A stretch of 64,000 nucleotides of DNA from Antedon bifida (GCA_963402885.1 OY727095.1:3043001-3107000), one strand, 5' to 3'. Shown: positions 29,763 through 42,455, counted from the stretch's first letter. Numbers and translations are program-made. Notes: generated by a model not told the origin, from the sequence alone.

Positions 29763-31319
29763 AATCATCATCAATAGGATTTTGTTTATATAAAATTAAA
29801 GAACATGTTAATGGATTTTAGATTAGGATTTGAGAGAGATTTATCTAGAAGAGTAATTCTGTACTACTAGATAGTAATACACAGCAATTGTTTTGATTAC
29901 AAGTTTAATTAGCTTTTTATAAATGGAACCTACGCAGTGATAATTATGCCATACGTGTACAACGCTTTTAAAAGATCATGTTTATTCTCTGTGGGTCTAA
30001 TTGTTGTTGTTATTCCATATGGACACCTTTTAAAGAGAATGCCAGGTGAACAGGAAAGGATGACATCATTGTAACTAATGACATATTACTTTTATATTTA
30101 AGTCCATATGGAGAGAAAATGAACACCACCTACAAACTATACTGATGACAAAATAGTCATCAGAAAATGTGAAACATCTGTAAATGTCATTCAATCTTTC
30201 CGTTTTATAAATTATATTAATATCACATATTTTTATGAAAATTGTTCTACGTGACAAGTAGACACTCTCAAGTGAATAGGTTAGTAACCAAAGATACAGT
30301 ACCAATTGTTTACCTACCAGGTAAATGTATTTAGGTATTATCGCAATTTATTGAAACTAGTTCACTTTTAGTTAACAGACCTGTTGGTATTCATCATTGC
30401 TAATTATTTGGAGGTGTTGAGGGGGATGGGGGGGATGAGGAGGTGCGAGGAGGTATTGGAGGCTGGTAAATTTCTCTACATTGGTCATATGTTTTCCTAA
30501 AAAATTATGGTAACAAAATATGTTTTATTATTGACCAAGTATAATTCCATGCTCGAATAGGGTATATACTGTATCCCATCACCTAATTTAGCTAAATTCG
30601 TACCTCTTTTAAATTCATTGAAGTATAATCCCATTCCTTCCCTTTTTCCCCTAAATTTTATACCCAGGCCCACAGGGTCTATACTCATTCATTTACAATT
30701 GTTAACACCAGGCCTATGATTATTAAAAATGTGCCAAAATTATTTATGATTTATAATAGACAAAAGGACATGGCTGCTTTGTTTCTCAACTGGCATAGCA
30801 CACTTGTCATTAAATGAACAACTGGAATTGTATTTTATGATTTTGTTCAACATAGACCTCCTGCTGGTACAATAATATTCAACGATTTGATATGAAAACC
30901 ATATTTATTTAACAATTAAATCCTATTTTTGAGAAAGTTGATTTGAATTCCACTTCTAGAACTTCCATAAAGTGTTTGGGGTGGATGTAAGAATTTCAAG
31001 AATATATGGGCGACCTAGTTAAATTGACCACACCCTGTTGGCACTACTGTACGTTAGCTCAGCTACAGTATCCAACATTCCCTATCTTTTCTCCTGTTAG
31101 GTCACTTATAATAATTAGCTTTATTTAAACAAAAAAACTGGGCCAAGAACTAGAAGTTGTTTTTCTGCCAGGCCATGTAAAAACAAAATTTACAATAGTA
31201 TATGATAGTAGGTCTAATGATAGTTGAATTCGACCAAGATTTGAATCCAACAATTTGAATACATAGGCCTAGATTAATTGAAATGACTACACCTTGTGAT
31301 CCTATCTTAGCTCAACTAT

Positions 31320-31466
31320 CAGTGGCTGATCCAAGGCCCCCCCCTCTTCCTAAATTTCGCCAATTATAATGCAAAAGATAGGACATACAATTAAGCTCAG
31401 CCCTTTATTTCACTTTTTGTAGGCCCTGCACACCCCATATATTTAAAAATCCTGGATCCGCCACTG
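31320..31466. mobile_element. hAT-type MITE
   Basis: Ends CAGTGGCTGATCCAAGG and CCTGGATCCGCCACTG are inverted copies of the CAGTGGCGGATCCAGG terminus common in hAT MITEs. ACTAT flanks both sides, a partial target duplication (hAT elements usually make 8 bp). 147 bp, non-coding. A similar end (GGCCGATCCAGGATTTT) lies near base 24. Confidence 0.65.
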
Positions 31467-31926
31467 ACTATCCCCCAGTAATCTTAATATTTCCTATGTT
31501 CTTTCCTCTGAATACTTGAATTTGACCATCGGCTTAAAAGAGATACTACCACATGAAAAGGAAACATAAAAGATTTCAACATAACTAATTGGACCAATCA
31601 GATTACTATGTTACGATGGAATTATGGTTGAATGCCGTTGACTTTCTGCTTGACTTAGCTCAGTGCAGATCATCAGTGCAGAAATTATTTGGAACATACT
31701 TTTGACTATTTTTTTTTTATGAGTAAATTAAAATCATTGAAACATTTATGGAGGCCAACAGCTGAGTGTTCCTGCTAATACTACATGCTTATTTTATGTT
31801 GGCTTTCAGTTTAAAAACCATTTTTTTATCTTAATGGTATTCAATTATTAAAATTGTAGATATTATGTATTATGAATCTTTTTTACATTTCGAAAAATGA
31901 AAACAAATATGATCTTGTTTCAGAAA

Positions 31927-34900
31927 ATGAATATGGATATGAATACAACAGCAATGCCAATGAACCACACAATGGACCATACTGGACATATGGACCATTC
32001 TGGACATATGGACCATACTATGGACCATACTGGACATATGGACCATACTGGACATATGGATCATACTATGGACCACGGAGATGACAGTCATACGATGATG
32101 ATGCAGGTATAAAAATAAAAAACCAATGTATATCAAACTTTTATTTTGCCTTGCAGCTAAAACCAGGATCACATTAGTATTACAACATGTTTATATTTTA
32201 GAAATGTTTGCTGAAATGCTGTAGAGGTAATTTATTTACTCGCAATATTAATAAAGCCGTTATTTGCTTGCAGCAGAAGCAGGGTCAGAGACCATATAGT
32301 GAGATTAAGCATACAAATAGTTAATGTGCATGAGTGAAATGGATAGAATATTTTCATAGTTGATAGATGGACTGGCCAATTGCATCATTGAATAGACCAA
32401 GTACGTCTTTTAATGAATGAAAGTATTCTATCAATTCCACAAATACAAAACATTCACTATTTGTTTTATACACACTGACTGTGAATGTCAAAGGATAAAA
32501 AGAAACGTTCATCATTATATGCTACAGTGTACCCTTACACACACCAATTTGGAGTTTTTTTTTTATTTTTTACTATGTATTTTATCTGTATTTTATCAAA
32601 TGTTAACCTTTTTAACATATTTTTGTATTTTTATGTAAAATTTTAACAAAAATAATTTCAAAACATGATTTGGTTGTTGAATAGAGACGTTACAGAAAGT
32701 CACCATTCTTTTGTTGCACAACATTTGTACAAATACTTAATCGTTCAATGTACCACCTAATCGTGAGCACGTATCAAAATAGTGATCAACATGTGATACG
32801 TAATAATACACGAATCAAAAAGTAAGGATATACACTCAAGTGTGTCATAAAAGTCATTGTTAGTGGGACCACGATAGCTCAAAGTGACCTTCACATAAGG
32901 CCTACTGGTCACGTATTCCAACTTGGGTAAACACTAAGTACCTTGCTGAAGCAAATACCAATCAGTCTACCTAAATGCATCTCTATTGCTTCATACAGTA
33001 TGTTTCTGTCGACATCTATTTACTTAAACTATGACTCAGACATCTGATAACCTCCAAACTGTTATGTAATTTTGAGCATGCATTCGCTGTGTGATCAAAA
33101 GGTTTGAACATTAAGATAAAAAGATTAAAGAAATAAATCACAAATCTAAGTTTACGCCACGACGTACATTAATTTTAATATTTAAGGGATGTATTTTTAA
33201 TAATAAAAAAATAATAATTATATACAGTAAGAATAAATTGCAAACAAAATATGGGGTACGTTGCTATTGGTGTATATCCTGTGTGTCTGGTAAGCCTACG
33301 TCATGCTGTACAATACATCATAGGGCTTTATATCAGCAATTATAGCAGCAAACACAGATAATAGCATGAATGGATAATAGTATGAATGAAGGCAGAAAGA
33401 ATAAATTAACGACATAGTCAAAACGCAAGGGGAATTGACCCATCACCAGCGACAGTTTTGGATGATCCACGGGGCGTGATTGGTAAAATTACTTGCGCTG
33501 CACTTACGTTCATGCGTTTCGTCATAGTGTGTGAACCAAGCTATAATGGTCAACTAATAGTAGTTTCTTTCTTGGTAATAATATATATTTCATGCTTTAA
33601 GTGTGTTGATGTCAGTAATTGACCTACTTATGTACAAAGGTCAAACACTGTACTTAAATTACAATATGAAGCAACAATGTAAACATTGACTGTGTCTTCT
33701 GGTAACTCTCACTGTTTTGTATTGTACATTACATACAGTATATAATTTAAGCAAGATGTACTCATAGAGATATTATAGTGAACTAATATTTCTATGATGT
33801 AATGTAAAATGGTGTTTGTTATCTGGATTTCAGCCAATACTGTAACTAGCTAATTCCTAATTTCCTTTACACACAGAATGTACAATAACATTGGAAACAT
33901 CCAATTTGTATATTTTATGTAATTTTAGGAGATTGGCCACGATAGTTGGGTTTTTCATGGATATAAAAATAAAGATATGATAAATTAATTGATTTTAAAC
34001 TAGAATGTACACAGGAGCCAAATAATAATAATTTTTTTTTGTATAGTACCTAACCAAAATGAACTGTCTGTATTGCGCTACGACCACAAGGCTCGAACTA
34101 GGGAGAAATTGGTGATGAGTTTTCAACAACTGTTTGAAATGTCAATAGAGTTCTGCCAAAAAAATCTATGAATTTATGTTGATACTTTTCTAGATGGAGG
34201 GCAGTGTTTATCTATTTGGAGAACTGCAACCACTTAAATGAACTACACAAGAATTTATTGATCGTGTCTTCTTGGCAGTACTCAATGTTTTTAGTCGTGT
34301 GGACGCGACTCTATAGTTCACTATGTCTGTCGGTCTGTCTGTCGGCCCGGTATCACTGTGCATTGTAGCACGCGACTTAATGGCTGTTGGCCTTGTTTTA
34401 ATGATGTTTAAGTTGTCAGTTGGTTGTGTATTAATTATTAACATTTTATTTTTTTAGATGACGTTCTACCTTGGTACCCATGTAACAATTTTATTTGAAG
34501 AATGGGAAGTCAGCTCAGTTGGAGGTAAGGAACCAGCATGAAATCATTTGTTACTGTGGCTACTTGGCTATTCTCTCCAAGTCCTTTCCATGCAAAGCCA
34601 GCCTTTTTGGTGTCAGCCTGTTGGTCCCTTTGCTAGGTGTTTCTAGGCTGGCCTCTTCCCCTCTGGGATACACATCACTGACTGACCCACTTATCAATTT
34701 TACTGGATTTTTGGTTTGTATTTTTCCTAAAATGTTGATTCATTCATTCAAGTGAAATGATATCATTGTTAATTTAAGAACTTTTTCTTTATTTCTTTTA
34801 TAGGCCTTGTAGGATCATGCATTGCAGTGTTTTTTCTTGCCATCTTGTATGAGGGACTTAAGGTGATGCGAGAGACATTGCTGCGTCGTTCTGTTGTCAA

Positions 34901-37900
34901 TGTACGCTATAAGACTATGCAAATTGCGAAAGGAAGTGAAACTGTTTTGACAGAAACACATGGCTCTGGAGAGTAAGTATTGAAATGCACCACAACCATG
35001 GTTAAGTAGTGTACCACACCAAGGTTTAAATATTGTACCACAGCCATAGTGTACCACAACTATGGCTGAAATAATGTACCACAACCATGGTGTACCACAA
35101 TCATGGTTAAAGTAGATGTACCACAACCATGGTTGAAGTAGTATGTACCACAACCATGGTTGAAGCAGTATGTACCACAACCATGGTTGAAGTAGTATGT
35201 ACCACAACCATGGTTGAAGTAGTATGTACCACAACCATGGTTGAAGTAGTATGTACCACAACCATGGTTGAAGTAGTATGTACCACAACCATGGTAGAAA
35301 TTAAACATAAACAGGACAACCATGATAGGAGAATGTACTTATACCGTGATTAACCACTTAGCCCTGTAATTAAGTTCTTCACTCAAAATAAAAACAAGAA
35401 AAAAGTGAAATCTGAGCCGAAATTTAGAACATTTAGTTGAAGTAAACAGACCCCTCAATTTAAAGCATAGAGGTAAAGTACCTTTAATCTGTAGTTTATG
35501 TCATAAAATCATGGTTGTGTATATATTCCAACTATATACCTCAAATATAATATAGATAGAATTGGCTTTAAAACCATGTCATGCGTTTAGTTGACTTCTA
35601 ATATTTTTACTCTGGGTACCCGAGTCTAGGACTCTCTCATCCTCTCCTCTTCCATCCGACACTATTAAGTAAAAAGTGCGATTTATAAAGTACTACTCCT
35701 CCCTTATTCATTGTAGTATTGAGATTTGATTTGGCATGAATATACTACAGGTACACGTCCTCAAAGCTATAGAGCCAGATTTTAAATTTCAAACAGGATG
35801 CGGCCATATGGCGTCTCGAAGATGGTACCGTATAGCCATATAAACTATTTGGTAGCAAGGTTATTGATGTGTATGTGACGTCACATCCCGTCTTATGAAG
35901 TCATTACAGCTTCTTTTGCTGTACCCTGAGTATCGCACATTCGTGCTTGTTGTTTATCGTGTAAAACTAATTAGTTATCCGCTTGGTATACCAAGCGGAT
36001 AACTCCTTGTTATTGTATGAGATCAATATTTTTTTTCTGTATTATTCTTCTTTCCTTCCTTCCTTTTTGTGAGTCGTGTTCCTCTAAAATGTGTAAACAT
36101 AACATTTCATAACTTTTACAACATATGGGCATTTACGTGAAGTTGTGCACCTCCTATTTTTGAATGACGTCATAGTTGCGCAACGTGACTTACGCGCAAT
36201 TTTATGAATTTCAATGATTGATCATAGATTAAAAACCAAAAGTCATTTAGTATTGACACTTTGACAAAATTTAAGTCATATCAGGGGCAAACTTTCTACG
36301 GATTAAAAATGGCATGTTTCACAAGAAGTTACGCGCGCACGCGCATTTAAAATTTCAAAATGCGCAAAATTAATTTCTAATCAACTTTTTACGCGTTTCT
36401 TGTCATTTTGAGCATGTCAAAAATTCCCACGGGCGCACAATTTTTTACGCGCGCGGTGCGCACGTAGCGTTAAAAACATATTTTTTTCTCTTGAATTACA
36501 TTTTTCAAGCCTTTCCTAGTAATTTTGAAAACAATTTAGACCTTTTCCAGTTTAAATAACGCCATACGAACACGTTGAATTAGACAATTCGTGCGCGTTT
36601 TTTTATGAAAAAGCTTAAAAAATCGTCAAAATTATGTCTTTTTTTAAACAGTCATAGTTTCTAAAGTAAACCGTTAACCGTTTATTTTTATTACAAAATC
36701 TAGAAGTTGATGAGTTGTAGATATCGGATCATGCATCAATAAGGCTAAAAAAACATTGTGACGTCATCGTATGGCCACACGAATGTAAAATATAGGATTT
36801 TTGTCTCTTTCGTTATTGCTCATCACATTCAATGGAGCGCATCACGCTTATCTGTATTCCTTTTTCTCCTACATTTATATATTGTGTAGGTCAATCAACT
36901 TTCTTTAGCATGAGATAAAAATATTTTAATTTTTATGACGTCATCATGCCTAAAAATTTTAATTACGTGGGTCATTAATTTCATCTTTACAGTAAATTTT
37001 AATCTGTAATAGCTCGTAAGAATAAAATGTGATAATCACGATTAAAACGTTTTCTGGAAGCTATTGGATTGTAGATACGAATTCATGTAAACATTTTGCC
37101 AATCGGATGTTGTGACGTCATCATATGGCCAGTTGAATAAAAAAAGTTGTATTTTCATATTTTGCGTAATAGTTCATCACATTTAAAAGGGTGCGCATCT
37201 ATATTTTACGTATTCAAATTTCTTCTATACGTTAATATGTTGTTCCTGAGATAATTTCCTTCTGAAATTGCTATCTAAGTGTTTCATTTTGATACCGTCG
37301 CCATGTTAAAAATTGGAATAAATGGCGGGTCCCGTAATTTCACCTATTCTACACTGTATGTAATATGTATACAGCTTATACTGTTTGCATGTACATACTA
37401 TATGACACAAAATTGACAGAATTCAGCACTAACAGCATATCATATTCTTCAGTTCTTGTCATAATGCCATAAACTTTATCTGTGTACAATATTCCAACGT
37501 ATGACGTGCACGTGGCGTTTGTCGTGGTGCGGATAACTAACTCGTCAACGTGACGAGTTTCATGTCTAGTTCTTCTTTCCTTCCTTCCTTTTTGTGAGTC
37601 ATGTTCCTCTAAAATGTGTAAACATAACATTTCATAACTTTGACAACATATGGGCATTTACGTGAAGTTGTGCACCTCCTATTTTTGAATGACGTCAAAG
37701 TTGCGCAATGTGACTTACGCGCAATTTTATGAATTTCAATGATTGATCATAGATTAAAAACCAAAAGTCATTTAGTATCGACACTTTGACAAAATTTAAG
37801 TCATATCAGGGGCAAACTTTCTACGGATTAAAAATGGCATGTTTCACAAGAAGTTACGCGCGCACGCGCATTTAAAATTTCAAAATGCGCAAAATTAATT

Positions 37901-39318
37901 TCTAATCAACTTTTTACGCGTTTCTTGTCATTTTGAGCATGTCAAAAATTCCCACGGGCGCGCAATTTTTTACGCGCGTGGTGCGCACGTAGCGTTAAAA
38001 ACATATTTTTTTCTCTTGAATTATATTTTTCAAGCCTTTCCTAGTAATTTTGAAAACAATTTAGACCTTTTCCAGTTTAAATAACGCCATACGAACACGT
38101 TGAATTAGACCATTCGTGCGCGTTTTTTATGAAAAAGCTTAAAAAATCGTCAAAATTATGTCTTTTTTTAAACAGTCATAGTTTCTAAAGTAAACCGTTA
38201 ACCGTTTATTTTTATTACAAAATCTAGAAGTTGATGAGTTGTAGATATCGGATCATGCATCAATAAGGCTAAAAAACATTGTGACGTCATCGTATGGCCA
38301 CACGAATGTAAAATATAGGATTTTTGTCTCTTTCGTTATTGCTCATCACATTCAATGGAGCGCATCACGCTTATCTGTATTCCTTTTTCTCCTACATTTA
38401 TATATTGTGTAGGTCAATCAACTTTCTTTAGCATGAGATAAAAATATTTTAATTTTTATGACGTCATCATGCCTAAAAATTTTAATTACGTGGGTCATTA
38501 ATTTCATCTTTACAGTAAAATTTAATCTGTAATAGCTCGTAAGAATAAAATGTGATAATCACGATTAAAACGTTTTCTGGAAGCTATTGGATTGTAGATA
38601 CGAATTCATGTAAACATTTTGCCAATCGGATGTTGTGACGTCATCATATGGCCAGTTGAATAAAAAAAGTCGTATTTTCATATTTTGCGTAATAGTTCAT
38701 CACATTTAAAAGGGTGCGCATCTATATTTTACGTATTCAAATTTCTTCTACACGTTAATATGTTGTTCCTGAGATAATTTCCTTCTGAAATTGCTATCTA
38801 AGTGTTTCATTTTGATACCGTCGCCATGTTAAAAATTGGAATAAATGGCGGGTCCCGTAATTTCACCTATTCTACACTGTATGTAATATGTATACAGCTT
38901 ATACTGTTTGCATGTATATACTATATGACACAAATTGACAGAATTCAGCACTAACAGCATATCATATTCTTCAGTTCTTGTCATAATGCCATAATCTTTA
39001 TCTGTGTGCAATATTCCAACGTATGACGTGCACGTGGCGTTTGTCGTGGTGCGGATAACTAACTCGTCAAAGTGACGAGTTTCATGTCTAGTTATATATT
39101 ATCTGTTTTCTTTCAGAACTCGTTGGTTGAGTGGTGCTCATTTTCTGCAGACGTTTTTACATATTGTTCAAGTAACCATCAGTTACTTCCTTATGCTTAT
39201 CTTCATGACGTACAACGGCTGGCTATGCATATCTGTCGCCCTCGGTGCTGGATTCGGATATTTTTTATTCGGCTGGAAAAAAGCTATCGTGGTTGATATA
39301 AACGAACATTGCCATTAA
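31927..39318 (+). CDS. SLC31A1: High-affinity copper transporter CTR1
   Basis: Plasma-membrane copper(I) importer that works as a trimer. Four coding exons: 31,927-32,106; 34,458-34,524; 34,804-34,972; 39,117-39,318; total 618 nt, 205 aa (human 190). The first exon encodes an extracellular tail of Met/His clusters with tandem HTGHMDH blocks, then MMMQ. The second begins [16 protein letters not shown]. The third holds the first membrane segment ([20 protein letters not shown]). The last has the second, with the copper-binding MxxxM ([13 protein letters not shown]), the third with GxxxG ([14 protein letters not shown]), and the terminal HCH. Those last 60 residues are nearly human. A short extra start upstream of 31,927 is not needed. 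AATAAA at 39,356-39,361 follows the stop by 38 bases. Its third intron carries large repeats. Confidence 0.96.
31930..32090 (+). repeat. Coding tandem repeat in CTR1 N-terminal tail
   Basis: Repeats built on GGACATATGGACCATACT (translation GHMDHT) make most of the metal-binding tail. Units of 18 bp alternate with ATGGACCATACT variants. Length variation here would change the number of Met/His ligands without breaking frame. Confidence 0.8.
32107..34457 (+). other. SLC31A1 intron
   Basis: About 2.35 kb. A worn plus-strand tRNA-SINE-like stretch lies at about 32,860-32,990 (GATAGCTCAAAGTGACC; TGGTCACGTATTCCAACTTG). A TGTCTGTCGGTCTGTCTGTC run lies within a repeat-like block at 34,240-34,420. No exon seen. 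Confidence 0.5.
34985..35305. repeat. 27-bp minisatellite beside the SLC31A1 donor
   Basis: Seven regular units start at 35,117, 35,144, 35,171, 35,198, 35,225, 35,252 and 35,279, each TGTACCACAACCATGGTTGA plus AGTAGTA. Degenerate copies run back to about 34,985, only a dozen bases after the donor at 34,973. Because 27 is a multiple of three, nine-residue repeats appear open in several frames; none is a gene. Confidence 0.95.
35973..36004. repeat. 32-bp perfect palindrome
   Basis: The half-site AGTTATCCGCTTGGTA is followed directly by its exact reverse complement. It is the leftmost recognisable part of the dimeric element, and its inner half carries the GCGGATAAC word that recurs near the 3' ends. 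Confidence 0.95.
35973..39091. mobile_element. Hairpin-ended element, tandem dimer (Helitron-like 3' end)
   Basis: Two almost identical head-to-tail units, 36,045-37,569 (1,525 bp) and 37,570-39,091 (1,522 bp). Each ends GCGGATAACTAACTCGTCA, a 9-bp hairpin stem with an AAG loop (AACTCGTCA/TGACGAGTT), then TTCATGT and CTAG. A hairpin followed by CTAG is the known 3' end of Helitrons. Left of unit one is a leader (35,973-36,044) with a perfect palindrome and GCGGATAAC, also found at the left of the related copy at 54,071 but absent from unit two. No transposase or Rep/helicase frame. Family assignment is tentative. Lies in the last SLC31A1 intron. Confidence 0.75.
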
Positions 39319-42209
39319 TTTTACATTATGTATATTGTGAGACAATGACATTTTTAATAAAGAAAAAATCTACTGACTTAATAGTCATGTGCATTTTAAG
39401 TTAGGGGTGTGTGAGGATTGGCTTATGAGGGGTGGGGCTCATACATAGGGTGGGTATTCACCAATTTTAAGGATGCTTCCAAAAGGGTGGTTTTTTATTT
39501 TAAAATATATGAAAAAAAAATCAGCTTTTATTATCACATCCATTATAAAGGATGTTTTTTTAAACAAACTGTCCCCTTTCCGTCTCCACTCTTCCTTCTA
39601 GCTGGTGTAACCTTAAAATTGTATAGGCCATTCCAGTACTTTAAATTACAAAATGCAACAGAACGTATTTTTAAATAAGAAGTGTGATCATCTTGACCAA
39701 TCTATTTTGATAATGAAAAAATTGATTGATTAATTTTATTCTATTATATGAGTCTATAAAATGGTTTAAGAATTATTTTAGAATTTTATTAAACGACAGA
39801 TATTAGTTTCTTTGTACTGCTGCCGAGGGTACAAAGAAAACAAAAATAAATAAATGTAGTGGATTACAGAGACATTATAGCTAAAGGATGAATACTGGAC
39901 CTCACAGAGTCATCCTAATTTGTTCCAAAAGAAAATTGTCAAAGATTTTTAAATTTACCTGAAATATGAATGGTGCTAAAATATTAATATAATATGTTTA
40001 CATTACTTTATTATAATGGATACAAGTAAATTAATACCAGGGCCATAGTCACCAGTACAAGGTTTCAACCTGACCACTTTTTCACAGAGGTCTTTGACAA
40101 CCCTGTGGTCTACACAGATTGTTCCTCCCTTTTTTTGTAGTCACTGCACCACTTTATTTCTTGTAGGCATAGCAATGTGTACCATGCGACTATGTTTACC
40201 TTGCTTTAAAAGAATAGGTTAGACATTTGTTAAGCATGTCAATTTTTTAAATACATTGACAGTTTGTGTGAGACTGTTGGTATGAAAGTCATGTACAATA
40301 AACATATTTTGAAAAATCCTCTTATATTCATATAATACCTGGCTGTCTAGGTATAGTAAATAATATTTAATTTTATCTCAGTTTAAAAATATATTAAATA
40401 TTAGTTAGAATTTATTAAATAGAGCTTAATTTAGTTTATTGTAATACTGTATTATAATCATTATAAATTATACACGCTTTTATGTTAATATTATTAGTAT
40501 TGTGCTATAATTAATTATACAGCAGCTATTATTAATATTTTAATAATTATGTTTGAATATTATTATATGAAGCAACGAGTACGATCCCATTAACTATTAT
40601 TAATAGTTTTATAAGCAACTCAAGCACCATTTATCAGTCTGTGATTTCTCATTAACTATTTTAACAAATTATTCAGACATATGAAAATGTTCACCTTGAT
40701 CATTTGTGTTTACAATAAGGTTCTGTTCACACAACACCCTCCCCCTACATTATTTTAGTGTTGTCCCTTTGGTTTTATGTTTCATTACATCTGAAATGGG
40801 TCACTAAATTCAGGCAAATGTAAAGCCTGTTTTCAACTAGGTGAATTTATTTGCGGCGAATCAAAAGCGTTTATGGACGTATTCATGGTTCTATCTATAT
40901 TTTGTGATATGAAGAAAAAAAATCTCAACAAGTCAGAGCTCAGTAATTTTCAATTTGCATAGTGAAAACCAGCTAAAATGTGTATAATTCTGCCACCTAA
41001 TTTACAAAATGTTGTCCAATTGGATTACACACAAATGTTCAATTGTTGCATTTTTTTGCTGTTACCATATCAATGGTAATCAATGTTGTAATCATTACAT
41101 TACTATTAGCTAACTTGAAACATTTTTCTGTATAATTTTATTATAATTTGTTTAGCCTTATCATGCATGTTAAATGTTGTTGCTTTAATGTATGAAAATA
41201 AAGCATCTTATTTTCAGATACAAAGTTGTGTTGTTTTATTTTGTTTTGGTTCAATCACTCTGATTTAGAATGACCTAGGATCCACAACTATGTATATTGC
41301 ATAGTCTTATTGGTTGTCCTAGACTTGCCCTACGTCTGTAGTTATTGTCTTTTTCATGTTAGTCCATCAGTCGGCGTTTCAATTTTTGTCTGGATTTTTC
41401 AAGCTCAAGTATTATACGTATGAAATGCCATATGTGCAAAAAAGAGTCTAGAACCTATACTACTCAATGCATGCACATAATGCATTTACCATGACATAAC
41501 TAGTTCCTATGTTGTCCTAAATTGCTGATTTGGTTGATTTGCCTCCTTGCCAATTAGTTGTTCTCAATGTTAATTGTCTAACTATAGTTTTTCTAAACCT
41601 CTAAAGGGCAATGTACGGTGATAAGTTTCCAGCGGTAGTTGTCTAAATGCGAGAGCCTCTTTAATTTGCCAACACATTGTACATGGAATATTGTAGCTTA
41701 TATTTTAAAACCAGGTATTTTAATTTTCTTGACAAAGCAAGATAATTAACTCTGCGGGTGTGATTGGTAGGAGTACCTCAAACTTGCTTTGAACATGATC
41801 AAATAAACAGTCTTGGATATAATTCAATTGTTACAGTAGTTTCTATGAAAGGCCATTACTATGATAGACTGGTCTAATCAATTATTTTTTTAAACTTATA
41901 GCTAACAAGGCCATATACATGGCTGCAGTCGCATTCGCAAATTTGAGTAATTTAGTGTTTACCGACCGACATAGTAAGCTATAGAGTAAAAATAACCAGT
42001 CTACAACAGATCTATAACAACATTGTAATAAAACAACCAGAAAATAAATAAATAATAATAAATTTTTATTATAATATTTCAATTTTTATTTACAATATAA
42101 TAATTGTACATAGTGATAAATATCAACATAATTATGTGTGCATAATATTTCAATATATATTCAAGACATTTATTTACAGAAGCATCTACGTTTCAAAATA
42201 AACAGATGA

Positions 42210-42455
42210 CTATAGACCTACTATTATGGATATAAATATTTCCTACATAATACTGCTAACTACAAATCCTTATATGAGCCATGACCCCGCTATAGACCTA
42301 CTACAGTCGACTTCGCCTAAGTCAAACTCGCGTAAGTCGAATTTTTATACCAGTCCCCTTAGATTCGACTTAGGCGGAGTCGACTGTATTATGGATTAAA
42401 TATTTCCGACATAATACTGCTAACTACAAATCCTTATATGAACCATGACCCAACT
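42210..42455. repeat. 81-bp tandem duplication, second copy carrying a MITE
   Basis: TATAGACCTACTATTATGGA with its downstream sequence (CATAATACTGCTAACTACAA...) occurs from about 42,210 and again from about 42,291. The second copy is interrupted by the MITE at 42,302-42,388, so the first copy preserves the unoccupied target. Confidence 0.85.
42302..42388. mobile_element. 87-bp mariner-type MITE
   Basis: Ends TACAGTCGACTTCGCCTAAG and the inverse GACTTAGGCGGAGTCGACTG followed by TA. Comparing with the empty copy (CCTACTATTATGG) shows insertion at TA with duplication of TA, as for Tc1/mariner elements. Non-coding. Confidence 0.85.

Larger units (their letters stand above)
27641..31923 (+). other. 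Probable first intron of SLC31A1
   Basis: About 4.3 kb without coding exons. It holds MITE family B fragments (about 28,520-28,580 and 28,775-28,855), a tRNA-derived SINE (29,455-29,762), a purine/G-rich block at 30,412-30,468 and a hAT-type MITE (31,320-31,466). It becomes an intron only if the untranslated exon proposed near 27,310 or 27,640 is real. Confidence 0.45.

Noticed and set aside
30412-30468. G-rich block as a G-quadruplex regulator of SLC31A1
   Set aside because: G runs are uneven and the region is intronic; the sequence alone does not support a function.
34815-35353. Overlapping repetitive open frames on both strands
   Set aside because: They are translations of the 27-bp minisatellite, whose length is a multiple of three; composition and lack of signals argue against coding.
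37376-39011. Open frames of 93 and 60 codons repeated about 1.5 kb apart
   Set aside because: They are copies of the same stretch of the duplicated non-coding element, with no similarity to known proteins.
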